This document shows, one piece after another, positions 27,209 through 34,858 of a stretch of 64,000 bases of DNA (positions are counted from its first letter, which is position 1; the number at the start of each line of letters is the position of its first letter). The stretch is from the NCBI GenBank assembly GCA_035551355.1, contig DASZNF010000144.1, forward strand, positions 51,363 through 115,362, given 5' to 3'. Source of the stretch: DATATV01 sp035551355 (GTDB lineage: Bacteria; Actinomycetota; Actinomycetes; Mycobacteriales; Pseudonocardiaceae). The notes below the pieces were generated by a model that worked only from the letters and a program-made list of their open reading frames with translations, did not search any database and was not told the DNA's origin. Made by a program: the position numbers and the translations under genes.

Positions 27209-28195
27209 TCAGTGCTGCTCGCCGCAGGAACTGCGGGCGATGAGCTGCGGGGCGAACGTCAGCTGGACCGGGCGGTCGGGGTTGTCGACGATGACTTCGG
27301 CCGCCCGCTTGCCCATCTGGTAGGAGGGTTGCGCGATCACGGTGATGCCCAGCGCCGGGCCCCAGGCGAAGTCGTCCATCGTCAGAAACCCGATGTCGCC
27401 GGGAAACGTCAGCGCGCGGGAGCTCAGGGCCGTGTGGACGGCAAGCGTGCGGCGACCGGCCAGGCAGACGATCGCGTCCGGGGACGGACGGCGACCCAGC
27501 AGGACACCGATGGCCTCGTCGACCTCCGCATTGGCGGCGGCAGTGACCACCGCGTCCTCGGGCAGCGGCACACCGGCCTCGGCGAGCCCGGCCCGTAGTC
27601 CCTCGGCGCGGTGGAGCTGGGATGGCCGGGTGCCCGCCGAGAGCACGCCGACCGATCGGTGGCCGCACGAGAGGAGATGTTCGGCCATCGTCCGGCCGGC
27701 CGCGAGGTTGTCCAGGGTGACCGAGTGCAGGCCGGGCGGCGGGTCGGGCACGGCCCGCGCGACGATGACGCACGGGGTCCCCGCCACGGCCATCCGGCGG
27801 GTCCGCTCGTCGGTGGATTCGCCGCTGGTGACGATCAGCCCCCGCACCCGCTGTTCGTCCATGGTCTGCACATGAGCGACTTCACGGTCGGCGCGGTGGA
27901 ACGTGTTGGCGAACATGACAAGGCTGTCGTTGGCCGCGGCGACCTCGTCGATCCCGCGCATCAGATCGAGGTAGAACGGGCTGGTGAGGTCGTCGATGAC
28001 GACGCCGATCGTGCTGGACCGGCCGGCGAAGATGCTTCTGGTCAGGGCGTTGGGGGTGTAGTCCAGGCTGGTGACCGCATCCCACACCCTGGTCGCGGTC
28101 TGCTCCTTGACCAAGCCGCCGTTGAGCACACGCGACACCGTCGCCACCGACACGTCGGCCGCCGCCGCCACGTCGGCGATGGTTGTGCGCTTCAC
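27209..28195 (-). CDS. LacI-family transcriptional regulator
   Basis: A 328-residue LacI/GalR protein. The N-terminal helix-turn-helix is TTIADVAAAADVSVATVSRV (about residues 4-23), followed by the hinge helix region (NALTRSIFAGRSSTIGVVID) and a periplasmic-binding-protein-like effector domain. The GTG start is seven bases after GGAGGG. It is embedded in the cluster of transporter, amidohydrolase, amine oxidase, PrpD-like and hydrolase genes. TGTAACTAGTTACA, found before both operons of that cluster, is a reasonable LacI-type site with TGTAAC arms; the pairing is inferred from position only. Confidence 0.93.
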   Translation of the reverse strand: MKRTTIADVAAAADVSVATVSRVLNGGLVKEQTATRVWDAVTSLDYTPNALTRSIFAGRSSTIGVVIDDLTSPFYLDLMRGIDEVAAANDSLVMFANTFHRADREVAHVQTMDEQRVRGLIVTSGESTDERTRRMAVAGTPCVIVARAVPDPPPGLHSVTLDNLAAGRTMAEHLLSCGHRSVGVLSAGTRPSQLHRAEGLRAGLAEAGVPLPEDAVVTAAANAEVDEAIGVLLGRRPSPDAIVCLAGRRTLAVHTALSSRALTFPGDIGFLTMDDFAWGPALGITVIAQPSYQMGKRAAEVIVDNPDRPVQLTFAPQLIARSSCGEQH

Positions 28196-28217
28196 CGTCC
28201 GTCCCTCCCCGCGCCGG

Positions 28218-29573
28218 TCAGGTGCTGACACGTCGGCCGCCGTGGACAACGATCTCACCTCTCATCATGACGGTGCGCACCCGCGGCAGCTCGGCCGGGT
28301 CGGTCAGCACCAGGTCGGCGACCGCGCCCGGGGTGACCCGGCCCCGCCGCGGCGCCACACCGGGGATGGCGTCGGCGACGTTGGCGGTGGCCATCCTGAT
28401 CGCCTCGGCCAGGCCGACCACTCCGGCCTTGGTGGCCTGGTCGATCGCGAGCAGGATCGAGTCGTGGTGACCGCCGGCGTAGTCGGTCGAGATCGTGTCG
28501 ACCAGCCCGGCCTCGAACATCGCGTAGAGCAGTTCGGGACCGCTGGTCAGCCGCTGGGCGCCGAACGTGTCCAGAGTGGACACGTCCACGATCGCGCCGA
28601 GTTCCTTGAGCCGTTCGGCGTGTTCAAGCGCCTCGCGCAGTTCGAAGCTCGAGTGGTTGGAGTGCCCCGCGATCAACGGCACCCCGGTCTTGGCGATCGC
28701 GGCGACCTGGGTCATCGAGGCGGCGGCGTTGTGCACCAGCACCGGCACACCGTCCCGCTGGGCGAATTCGGCGGCTTCGGCCAGGCCGCGCAGGGCGACG
28801 TCGAAGGCGGGCAACACGATGTCCGAGACGATCTCGCGGACTTCCTCGACGGACAGTTTGCCGGTCAGTCCCGCGGTGGCGAGCGCCTCCTCCACCGCAT
28901 CCCGGTCGAACGAGGACGCGGCGATGTGCCTGCCCAGGACCGCGACCTTCAACCCGTCCGCCTGCCGGGGGGTGATCGTCACACCGGTTCGCTTGGCCAC
29001 TTCGGCCGGGATGTACATGTAGCTGGCCCCGCCGCCGCCCAGGGTGTGCCCGGCGCCGATCTCCCCAAGGGCGACCGCGCCGGCCCGGACCGCGTCGCGC
29101 GCGGTGAACGCGCGCGTCCGGTCGGTCAGGCCGCCGCCGTCGGCGATCGTCGCCGCCCGCAGGCAGGCAGGGGTGTTGCAGGAGGCCAGCCGGACGGTGA
29201 GCGGGTGGTCGTCATTGGTCTTGGCGAGAGCTTCGGCAGTGACGAAACCGTCCACGCACAACGCGGTTGTCGTGCCCTCCAGCAGGTGCCGGTCGAGGTT
29301 GGCTCGCACCTGCTCGTGAGTGAGACCGTCGTGGCCGCTGGGAAACAGTGGCCCGTAGGCGGTTCCGTGGGTGTGGTTGTTGATCAGGCCGGGAATGGCG
29401 AGGCTGCCCGCGGCGTCGACCAGCCGATCCACCCGCCCGTAGGTGTCCGCGGGCGTGGACGGGGACACGATCTCGCGGATCGTGTCCCCGTCCAAGACGA
29501 TGTCCACCCCGTGGCGGGATTTGCCGCCGGTACCGTCGACCAGATCGCAGCCGTGCACGATTGTCGTAGCCAC
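28218..29573 (-). CDS. amidohydrolase (metal-dependent hydrolase)
   Basis: A 451-residue amidohydrolase-superfamily enzyme. The first metal-binding His-x-His is His67/His69 in PGLINNHTHG, later candidate ligands are in PVLVHNAAAS and AGHSNHSS, and the catalytic aspartate in STDYAGGHHDS. The N- and C-terminal beta sandwich is present (GVDIVLDGDTIREI and VADLVLTDPAE). It hydrolyses a C-N or lactone bond in a cyclic or amide substrate that I cannot name; it is closest in pattern to imidazolonepropionase/dihydroorotase-like members. The GTG start follows GGGAGGC. It is 10 bp from the amine-oxidase gene and 22 bp before the LacI gene, in one operon. Confidence 0.9.
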   Translation of the reverse strand: MATTIVHGCDLVDGTGGKSRHGVDIVLDGDTIREIVSPSTPADTYGRVDRLVDAAGSLAIPGLINNHTHGTAYGPLFPSGHDGLTHEQVRANLDRHLLEGTTTALCVDGFVTAEALAKTNDDHPLTVRLASCNTPACLRAATIADGGGLTDRTRAFTARDAVRAGAVALGEIGAGHTLGGGGASYMYIPAEVAKRTGVTITPRQADGLKVAVLGRHIAASSFDRDAVEEALATAGLTGKLSVEEVREIVSDIVLPAFDVALRGLAEAAEFAQRDGVPVLVHNAAASMTQVAAIAKTGVPLIAGHSNHSSFELREALEHAERLKELGAIVDVSTLDTFGAQRLTSGPELLYAMFEAGLVDTISTDYAGGHHDSILLAIDQATKAGVVGLAEAIRMATANVADAIPGVAPRRGRVTPGAVADLVLTDPAELPRVRTVMMRGEIVVHGGRRVST

Positions 29574-29583
29574 AACGCCTCCC

Positions 29584-30684
29584 TCAGAATCGCTCGAACC
29601 GGAACGGGGCCAGTTCCCCGCTGTGGTCTTCGCCCAGTACTTCCGCGGCGACGAGGGCGCCGGCATGCACGCTCAACGTCGCCCCGCTGTGGGAAACAGC
29701 GAAATGGAAGTTGGGCAGTGCTGGTGCCCGGCCCAGCACCGGCAGGCCGTCGGCCGGGATCGGGCGCTCCCCCACCCGCACGCTTTCCACGCTGGCGGCC
29801 CGGATTCCCGGGTAGAGGCCGCAGCCCGCGTCGACCACCTTGTCGACGGCGGCCGGCTCGACACTGATTTCACCGGTGTCCGACACCTGGGCCGCGCCGT
29901 CGATGTCGTGCGTGTGCAGCAGCAGCCGCCCGCCGCCGTCCGGGCGCAGATGCACGTGCGGCGCGTGGACCACACGGGACACCGCAACCGCGACCGGCGA
30001 GGTGTAGATGAGCACACCGCGGGTGTTGCGCATGGGCAGGTCCAGTCCGGCGAGCGCCGCGACGCCGGCCCCCTGCGGTCCGGCGCAGTTCACCACGGCA
30101 TCCGCGGACAGTTGCCGGCCGGAGGCCAGGCGCACCGAGCGCACCCGCGCGCCGGCGACGTCGATCCCGGTGACGGCGTCACCCCAGATCCGCTCTCCGT
30201 CCACGGTGGACAGCAGGTGGCCGATCAGGCGGATCGGCTCGATCCATCCCTCCTGCGGGAAGTAGGCGATGTCGTCGGTGGGGATTTCCTCGGGACTCAT
30301 GTCGGGTTCCAGCCGCCGCACCTCGGCGCGAGTGAGCCAGCGGGCCTCGTAGCCGTATTCCAGCAGCGCGGCCACCTTCCGGTGCAGTTGCTCGCGTTCG
30401 CGGTCGTCACCGCCCCATTCGAGATTTCCGCCCTGGTGGTACCAGTCGCAGTTGGGCACTTCGCGCGCCAGCTGCCGGTGCGCCCGCATCGCGGCGACGT
30501 TGAGATCGTGGTACTCGCGCGGCTGTTTGCCCGAGGAGTTGGTCCAGGAGAACGTCGCGCCCGAGGTACCGCCGGCCGGTGGTCCCGCGTCGACGACGGT
30601 GACCCCGGCACCGCGCCGGGCCAGTTCGGCGGCGACCGCGGCCCCGTAGACGCCGGCGCCGATGACAATGACTTGCGCAACCAT
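29584..30684 (-). CDS. FAD-dependent amine/amino-acid oxidoreductase (DAO family)
   Basis: A 366-residue flavoprotein of the D-amino-acid oxidase/sarcosine oxidase family. It begins with the dinucleotide motif VIGAGVYGAAVAAELARRG and the acidic end of beta-2 (VVDAG). Further features are GGTSGATFSWTNSS after the first helix pair, VNCAGPQGAGVAALAG, and the C-terminal FAD-contact region FHFAVSHSGATLSVHAG. It should oxidise a C-N bond of an N-substituted amino acid or imino acid. A good GGAAGGAA precedes the ATG, and the first gene-proximal TGTAACTAGTTACA palindrome lies 41 bp upstream, so this is the first gene of the oxidase - amidohydrolase - LacI - transporter operon. Confidence 0.92.
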   Translation of the reverse strand: MVAQVIVIGAGVYGAAVAAELARRGAGVTVVDAGPPAGGTSGATFSWTNSSGKQPREYHDLNVAAMRAHRQLAREVPNCDWYHQGGNLEWGGDDREREQLHRKVAALLEYGYEARWLTRAEVRRLEPDMSPEEIPTDDIAYFPQEGWIEPIRLIGHLLSTVDGERIWGDAVTGIDVAGARVRSVRLASGRQLSADAVVNCAGPQGAGVAALAGLDLPMRNTRGVLIYTSPVAVAVSRVVHAPHVHLRPDGGGRLLLHTHDIDGAAQVSDTGEISVEPAAVDKVVDAGCGLYPGIRAASVESVRVGERPIPADGLPVLGRAPALPNFHFAVSHSGATLSVHAGALVAAEVLGEDHSGELAPFRFERF

Positions 30685-30725
30685 ATGTGGATTCCTTCCC
30701 TGAGCGATTCACCGGAACTTGCCGA

Positions 30726-30739
30726 TGTAACTAGTTACA
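30726..30739. promoter_or_regulatory. operator palindrome TGTAACTAGTTACA
   Basis: A perfect 14-bp palindrome lies 41 bp upstream of the amine-oxidase start. The same 14-mer recurs at 33114-33127 before the hydrolase gene. Its TGTAAC/GTTACA arms resemble LacI-family half-sites, though the centre is TA.TA-like (CTAG) rather than the common CG. Confidence 0.8.
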
Positions 30740-30796
30740 CGCCGGACGCGCGGACCTCCTCGGCCGTCGCGGAATCACGACCGTCAGGTCAGCCGA

Positions 30797-32143
30797 TCAG
30801 CCGGCCCACTCGTGGCCAGCCATCAGCTGGTCGATCACGTCGTAGAGGCGACCCGGAACGCCACCGGTCGAAGCGGGATTCCCGGCGGGCGACTCCGCCG
30901 CGGCCGCGGCGCGCAGGCCGGGGTCGGCGAGGCGCTCGTGTTTGGCCCGCACCCCCGCGTCATCCAGGCCCCAGGCCGCCGGATCGGCCGCGTCGCTGAC
31001 GTCGACCGCGACGGTCGACTCGAATCCGTCCCGCGTGCGGACCGAGATCGCCCGCGCCTGCGCCCGCTCGTAACGAAATACGTTGCGGTAGCGCAGAGCC
31101 GGCGATCGGTCGTCCACCTCAACCCAGTCCGGCCCCGGCTCGACCGCGCAGACCAGGAGACTGAACGTCGCGGGCAGACTGAACGCGACATCGGCCGGGC
31201 CCACGATCTCCGGCACGCAGAACTTCTGCATCTCGGCCGGACCGGCCAGCACGATCTCGACCGGTTCGTCGTCCGGTGCGATCGTCGCCAGCAGTCGCGA
31301 GAACGTCTTGAGATACTCCTGGAGATGCCAGCACGCCGGAAAATGCTTGAACCCGGTGCGAGACACCGCCGGTCTCGCGCCGAGCGCCCGCTCGAGATTC
31401 CACCGGTCCGAACCGGTCATCCGCCACATGCCCGCGTCGCCGTCGAGCACCCCGGTGACGCCGGTCTGTCCCGCGCTCGCGAGGTCGACGGACAGCACCG
31501 CGCCCGCGGCCGCCCAGCCCAGGTTGTTCTTCATCGCGGGCACGGGTCGCTCGTACCATTTCGCGGTGTAGGGCAGCAGCGAATGGGCCGAGGCGACGCC
31601 GACAATGCGGTGCAGCGTCGCGTCGTCGAGATCGAGTGCGACACCCACGCCGACACCGGCCGCGACGGTGTCCCATCCGCCGACGGATCGTACCTGGGCG
31701 GCCCGTTCCCGGGAGGGCGCGGAGGCTGCGCCCAGTACCGCGTGCAGCTCGTATCCCGCGGCGATTCCGCGCAACAGGCGGTCCATCGGCAGCTGTTCGC
31801 GCCGTCCCGCCGACAGCACGGCACCGACCACCGGGGCGCCCGGATGACCGAAAAGCGTGTCGTCGTAGTCCAGGGCGTTGGCGGCCTGGCCGTAGAAATA
31901 CGCCGACGCGAACGGGGAGAATCGGGATTTCGAACCGGACCTGTTCGAATCGGATCCGAGAAGGCGATTAGCGATGGTGGCACTCGGCGCGAAATGTGCC
32001 AGTGAACGGCCGGCCGAGTAGCAACCGAGACTGTCGAGCAGGCACAGCTCCGTCCGCCGCAGGACGTCCGGATCCCATGCGCTGTCCCGAAACGGCCGGA
32101 CCTGCGCGACCACCCGTGCCGACGTGCGCGATTCGCTCGCCAC
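30797..32143 (-). CDS. MmgE/PrpD family protein
   Basis: A 448-residue member of the MmgE/PrpD fold (2-methylcitrate dehydratase, cis-aconitate decarboxylase and epimerase relatives). Typical stretches are ELCLLDSLGCYSAGRS near the N terminus, AANALDYDDTLFGHPGAPVV with the catalytic-region Asp-Tyr-Asp-Asp and His, AAGYELHAVLG and SRTGFKHFPACWHLQEYL. It probably dehydrates or epimerises a hydroxy- or amino-dicarboxylate. The GTG at 32143 follows AAAGG at normal spacing; a start seven codons upstream is possible. It follows the alpha/beta hydrolase on the same strand and shares its double operator. Confidence 0.88.
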   Translation of the reverse strand: MASESRTSARVVAQVRPFRDSAWDPDVLRRTELCLLDSLGCYSAGRSLAHFAPSATIANRLLGSDSNRSGSKSRFSPFASAYFYGQAANALDYDDTLFGHPGAPVVGAVLSAGRREQLPMDRLLRGIAAGYELHAVLGAASAPSRERAAQVRSVGGWDTVAAGVGVGVALDLDDATLHRIVGVASAHSLLPYTAKWYERPVPAMKNNLGWAAAGAVLSVDLASAGQTGVTGVLDGDAGMWRMTGSDRWNLERALGARPAVSRTGFKHFPACWHLQEYLKTFSRLLATIAPDDEPVEIVLAGPAEMQKFCVPEIVGPADVAFSLPATFSLLVCAVEPGPDWVEVDDRSPALRYRNVFRYERAQARAISVRTRDGFESTVAVDVSDAADPAAWGLDDAGVRAKHERLADPGLRAAAAAESPAGNPASTGGVPGRLYDVIDQLMAGHEWAG

Positions 32144-32237
32144 GATGACGACCTTTCTGATCACGCCGGGAGACCCGGGCGTCCTGAGTGAGGCCGAAGA
32201 TGACGCTCACGAATCCCCGGCCACCGCAGAGGCGGTT

Positions 32238-33062
32238 TCAATCTCGGACTTCCACCCGGACAGTGGGTACCGCGGCGGAGGAGACGTGCGCTACCAGCCA
32301 CCCATGCAGATATGTCGCCGCGTCGAGCCACCTCGGGTCGAGCATGAGATCGTGCCCGGCGTCGGCCACCACGGCTCGGGTCGCCTGGTAGGAGCGGGTC
32401 GCGTGGTCGGCGAGCTCGCTCACGTGCTCGCGGTCATGCTCGGCGGTGAGGACGAGCACCGGACATTCGAATCGTGGGGCGTCGAAGGCGCCGGAGTCGG
32501 CGAGGTCGTTCAGCGCGGCGGGCGATTCGGGGCACAATCGCCGGTATACGCGGTCGAACTCCTCGTCGCCGATCACGTGAAAGAAGTTCTGCCTTGCCTC
32601 CTCCCGGCTGATGGTGATCGGCTGGCCGAGCGGGACATCCGGCCGGAACTTCTCACCCCTGCGGGTTCGCCCGGATGCCACCAGCACGAGCGCGCTCGGC
32701 GGCGTGACCTGCGCGACCAGCTGCGCGACGATTCCGCCCATGCTGTGTCCCACCAGGATGGCGGGCTCGTGCAGCCAGTCCAGCGTGCGCGTCACGGCGT
32801 CCGCGTAGTCGGTGAGATCTAGTGCGGCGAACTCGGGATCGGGCACTTTTCTCGAACCGGTGTGCCCGGGCAAGGACAACGCGTAGGTCCGCCAGCCAAG
32901 CTCGGCGAAGAACGGTTGCCAGCGCTCCCACGTCCACCAGCCATGGAATCCACCGTGGATGAACACGAGTGGACAGTCGCGGCGTTGTTGCGTCGCAGGC
33001 GAGACCTCTCGGACGAACAAGCCGTCCACGTCGTGATCCACGACGTCGTGGTTGTCTGCCAT
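32238..33062 (-). CDS. alpha/beta hydrolase
   Basis: A 274-residue alpha/beta-hydrolase with the full triad: nucleophile Ser107 in VGHSMGG, Asp210 in LTAEHDREH and His237 in DAGHDLML. The oxyanion loop is FIHGGFHGWWTWE (34-46), rich in tryptophan, which suggests a hydrophobic or aromatic acyl group. There is no signal peptide. As the first gene after the paired TGTAACTAGTTACA sites it leads the hydrolase - PrpD-like transcript and may open an ester or lactone of the pathway compound. Confidence 0.92.
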   Translation of the reverse strand: MADNHDVVDHDVDGLFVREVSPATQQRRDCPLVFIHGGFHGWWTWERWQPFFAELGWRTYALSLPGHTGSRKVPDPEFAALDLTDYADAVTRTLDWLHEPAILVGHSMGGIVAQLVAQVTPPSALVLVASGRTRRGEKFRPDVPLGQPITISREEARQNFFHVIGDEEFDRVYRRLCPESPAALNDLADSGAFDAPRFECPVLVLTAEHDREHVSELADHATRSYQATRAVVADAGHDLMLDPRWLDAATYLHGWLVAHVSSAAVPTVRVEVRD

Positions 33063-33113
33063 CGTGTCTCCTCGCCTCGATGCCGGTAGGGCCGTGAACT
33101 GGACTTTTGTGAA

Positions 33114-33140
33114 TGTAACTAGTTACAGTAGCTAGTTACA
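33114..33140. promoter_or_regulatory. tandem operators: TGTAACTAGTTACA plus an imperfect copy
   Basis: A perfect palindrome at 33114-33127 is followed directly by AGTAGCTAGTTACA (33127-33140), which differs mainly in the left arm. The centres are 13 bp apart. The pair lies 52 bp upstream of the hydrolase gene and 31 bp upstream of a small reading frame on the plus strand, so it could serve both. Confidence 0.8.
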
Positions 33141-33170
33141 TACTAGAACACACGACCGTGGGAAGCGTCA

Positions 33171-33371
33171 ATGGCCGATCTGAAGGGCATGCTGGCCGGC
33201 GGGATGACCGTGGCCGAGATCGAGTCGGCCCGCTACGCGCACGCACTGCGGGTGACCGGCCATCCGGCCTTCGCCGAACCGGCCGCCGGCGTTGGTCAGC
33301 TCGCCGGCGGCAGCGCCGGACAACGCTCAGCGCGCGGCGACCACGGCCCAGCCGTGACCGGCGATCGCGAA
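33171..33371 (+). other. possible truncated gene remnant behind an operator
   Basis: An ATG at 33171, five bases after GGAAG and just downstream of the tandem operators, opens a frame beginning MADLKGMLAGGMTVAEIESA and continuing for about 45 residues of normal-looking protein. Beyond about 33310 the frame runs antisense to the ESX-type gene and the composition turns arbitrary. I read this as the 5' end of a former gene of the divergent operon cut off by a deletion or rearrangement. I do not recognise the fragment. It could also encode a short functional protein if it stops being constrained later. Confidence 0.3.
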
Positions 33372-34382
33372 TCAGCCGCTGAATTCGGGTGTGAATTCAG
33401 AATCGAGATCGTTTGTGTTCTTGGCGCTGTTGAGCTGGTTGACCGCGTCAGGAACGGAAAACTCGAAAAGCCCGACCGTGTCGGGGGCCTTCATGCCGGC
33501 GCTGAGCGTCTGCATCGCCGCAATGACCTGTTTTTCCTGATCCTGATAGGAAGTGGCCACACCGGCCAGGTTTTTCTGCATGCTGCTGCCGACTTCCTGG
33601 GCATTCGAGAAGTCCAGCTTGGCGTTCTTGTCCCCGGCCAGGTCCTTGCCCACCGTGTTGAACCCCGACACGGCGGAGAGCCCGTCCTTGAAGGTGATGT
33701 TGGCCAGCCCGGCCGCGATCCCCTCCACCTCGATCGCGGCGCCCCAGACGCTCCAGACGGCCATGCTGGCACCGACGACATCCAGGGTCAGGTTCAACAT
33801 GAAATCCCAGCTGGGCATTCCGACTTTCTTGAACGCCGCGATGGACTGTTGTCCAAGATTCCACACATCACTGTTCAGCTTGCTCCGCAAATACATGTGG
33901 TTCACCAGCGACCCGGCCAGCGCGTTGATCGCCGCGGCCTGGTTGACCCATTTTTCACTGAAACTGTCCAGCACGCTGTTCTCGAATGCGTCCCGGGCCG
34001 TGCCCTGCCAGCTCCGGATATCGTCTTTCAGGTGGTTCGAGATGGTTTCGGGCACTTCTTTCTGCGCCAGGTTGCCCATGTCCCTGGCGGGCACGGGCAG
34101 ATCCGACCCGCCGGGATTGCCGACCGGAAACTTGTGCGTGAGCGAGAAGGAGATCTTGGCCAGCGCGTCCAGCGCGGGCTGCATCCCGGCCGGGTCCGGA
34201 GTCGCGAAACTCGCGTACAGCTCCGGATAGTGACTGTAGAACTTGTCGTCGGCGACCACCACCGCACCGGGCGCGCCGAGGCTGGCGTTGGACCTCTCGG
34301 CCTCCCGCCGGACGGCGTCGTGCGCGGCCTGAGCAACATCGCTGCCCAACTGGCGCAGGTCATCCTCGGTGTGAAAACCCAT
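33372..34382 (-). CDS. ESX-type secreted protein with membrane-active centre (unknown)
   Basis: A 336-residue protein with no assigned family. It has a helix-turn-helix hairpin marked by Trp125-Gln-Gly127 (SWQGTARDAFEN), as in WXG100-like ESX substrates, after an acidic N-terminal region. A hydrophobic stretch near 190-215 (WDFMLNLTLDVVGASMAVWSVWGAAIEVEGIAAGL, only in part hydrophobic enough to span a membrane) is followed by a second helical bundle. Codon use is lower in GC than the neighbours and it contains many Asn, Lys and Phe residues. Last of three ESX-like genes on this strand; possibly the effector. Confidence 0.65.
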   Translation of the reverse strand: MGFHTEDDLRQLGSDVAQAAHDAVRREAERSNASLGAPGAVVVADDKFYSHYPELYASFATPDPAGMQPALDALAKISFSLTHKFPVGNPGGSDLPVPARDMGNLAQKEVPETISNHLKDDIRSWQGTARDAFENSVLDSFSEKWVNQAAAINALAGSLVNHMYLRSKLNSDVWNLGQQSIAAFKKVGMPSWDFMLNLTLDVVGASMAVWSVWGAAIEVEGIAAGLANITFKDGLSAVSGFNTVGKDLAGDKNAKLDFSNAQEVGSSMQKNLAGVATSYQDQEKQVIAAMQTLSAGMKAPDTVGLFEFSVPDAVNQLNSAKNTNDLDSEFTPEFSG

Positions 34383-34427
34383 CGTCGACTCCTGGGGAAA
34401 GTTGCGAGCTGGCGCGTGCGGACGCGG

Positions 34428-34772
34428 TCAGTTCTTCTGGGCGAACGACTGGGTCAGGCTGTTCATATCGGCCGCGATCTTCGCGTCGTTGGCGGCGTAG
34501 GTGTCCACGACATGGCCAAGGCCGACCTCGATCTTGGTGGCGTTCCACGCGCACGTGTTCAGCACCGACACGATCTGCTCGCGCAGCTCCTGCCATTGCT
34601 TTCCGAATGCGCCGCCGTTGCGGCAGACCGGCGGGTCGGCGGCGACGTTCCCGTCGACCGAACTGGTGCCCGCACCCAGGTTCGCCGCCGTGGTGTAGAC
34701 GGCGTTCAGCGCAGGCAGATGCAACCGGGCCGCCTTGTCGATGTATTGGAGTTCCGCCTCGAAACCGTCCAT
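34428..34772 (-). CDS. small ESX/WXG-like helical protein
   Basis: A 114-residue helical protein without cleavable signal. The tryptophan-containing turn (TCAWNATKIEVGLGHV) and two long flanking helices recall WXG100 hairpins, with Asn-Ala in place of x-Gly, so the motif is only approximate. A pair of cysteines (in PPVCRNGG and LNTCAWN) may form a disulfide after export. The ATG at 34772 has AGGAGG five bases upstream. It lies between a long WXG-containing protein and the 336-residue protein and is probably co-expressed and co-secreted, perhaps as partner or chaperone. Confidence 0.65.
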   Translation of the reverse strand: MDGFEAELQYIDKAARLHLPALNAVYTTAANLGAGTSSVDGNVAADPPVCRNGGAFGKQWQELREQIVSVLNTCAWNATKIEVGLGHVVDTYAANDAKIAADMNSLTQSFAQKN

Positions 34773-34858
34773 CCGTTCCTCCTGCTCGGCGTGCGCTCTC
34801 CTTGGCATTACGACGAAACCGGCCGGCGATCAACCGCGACCGGCTCGTCGGCTCCAGC

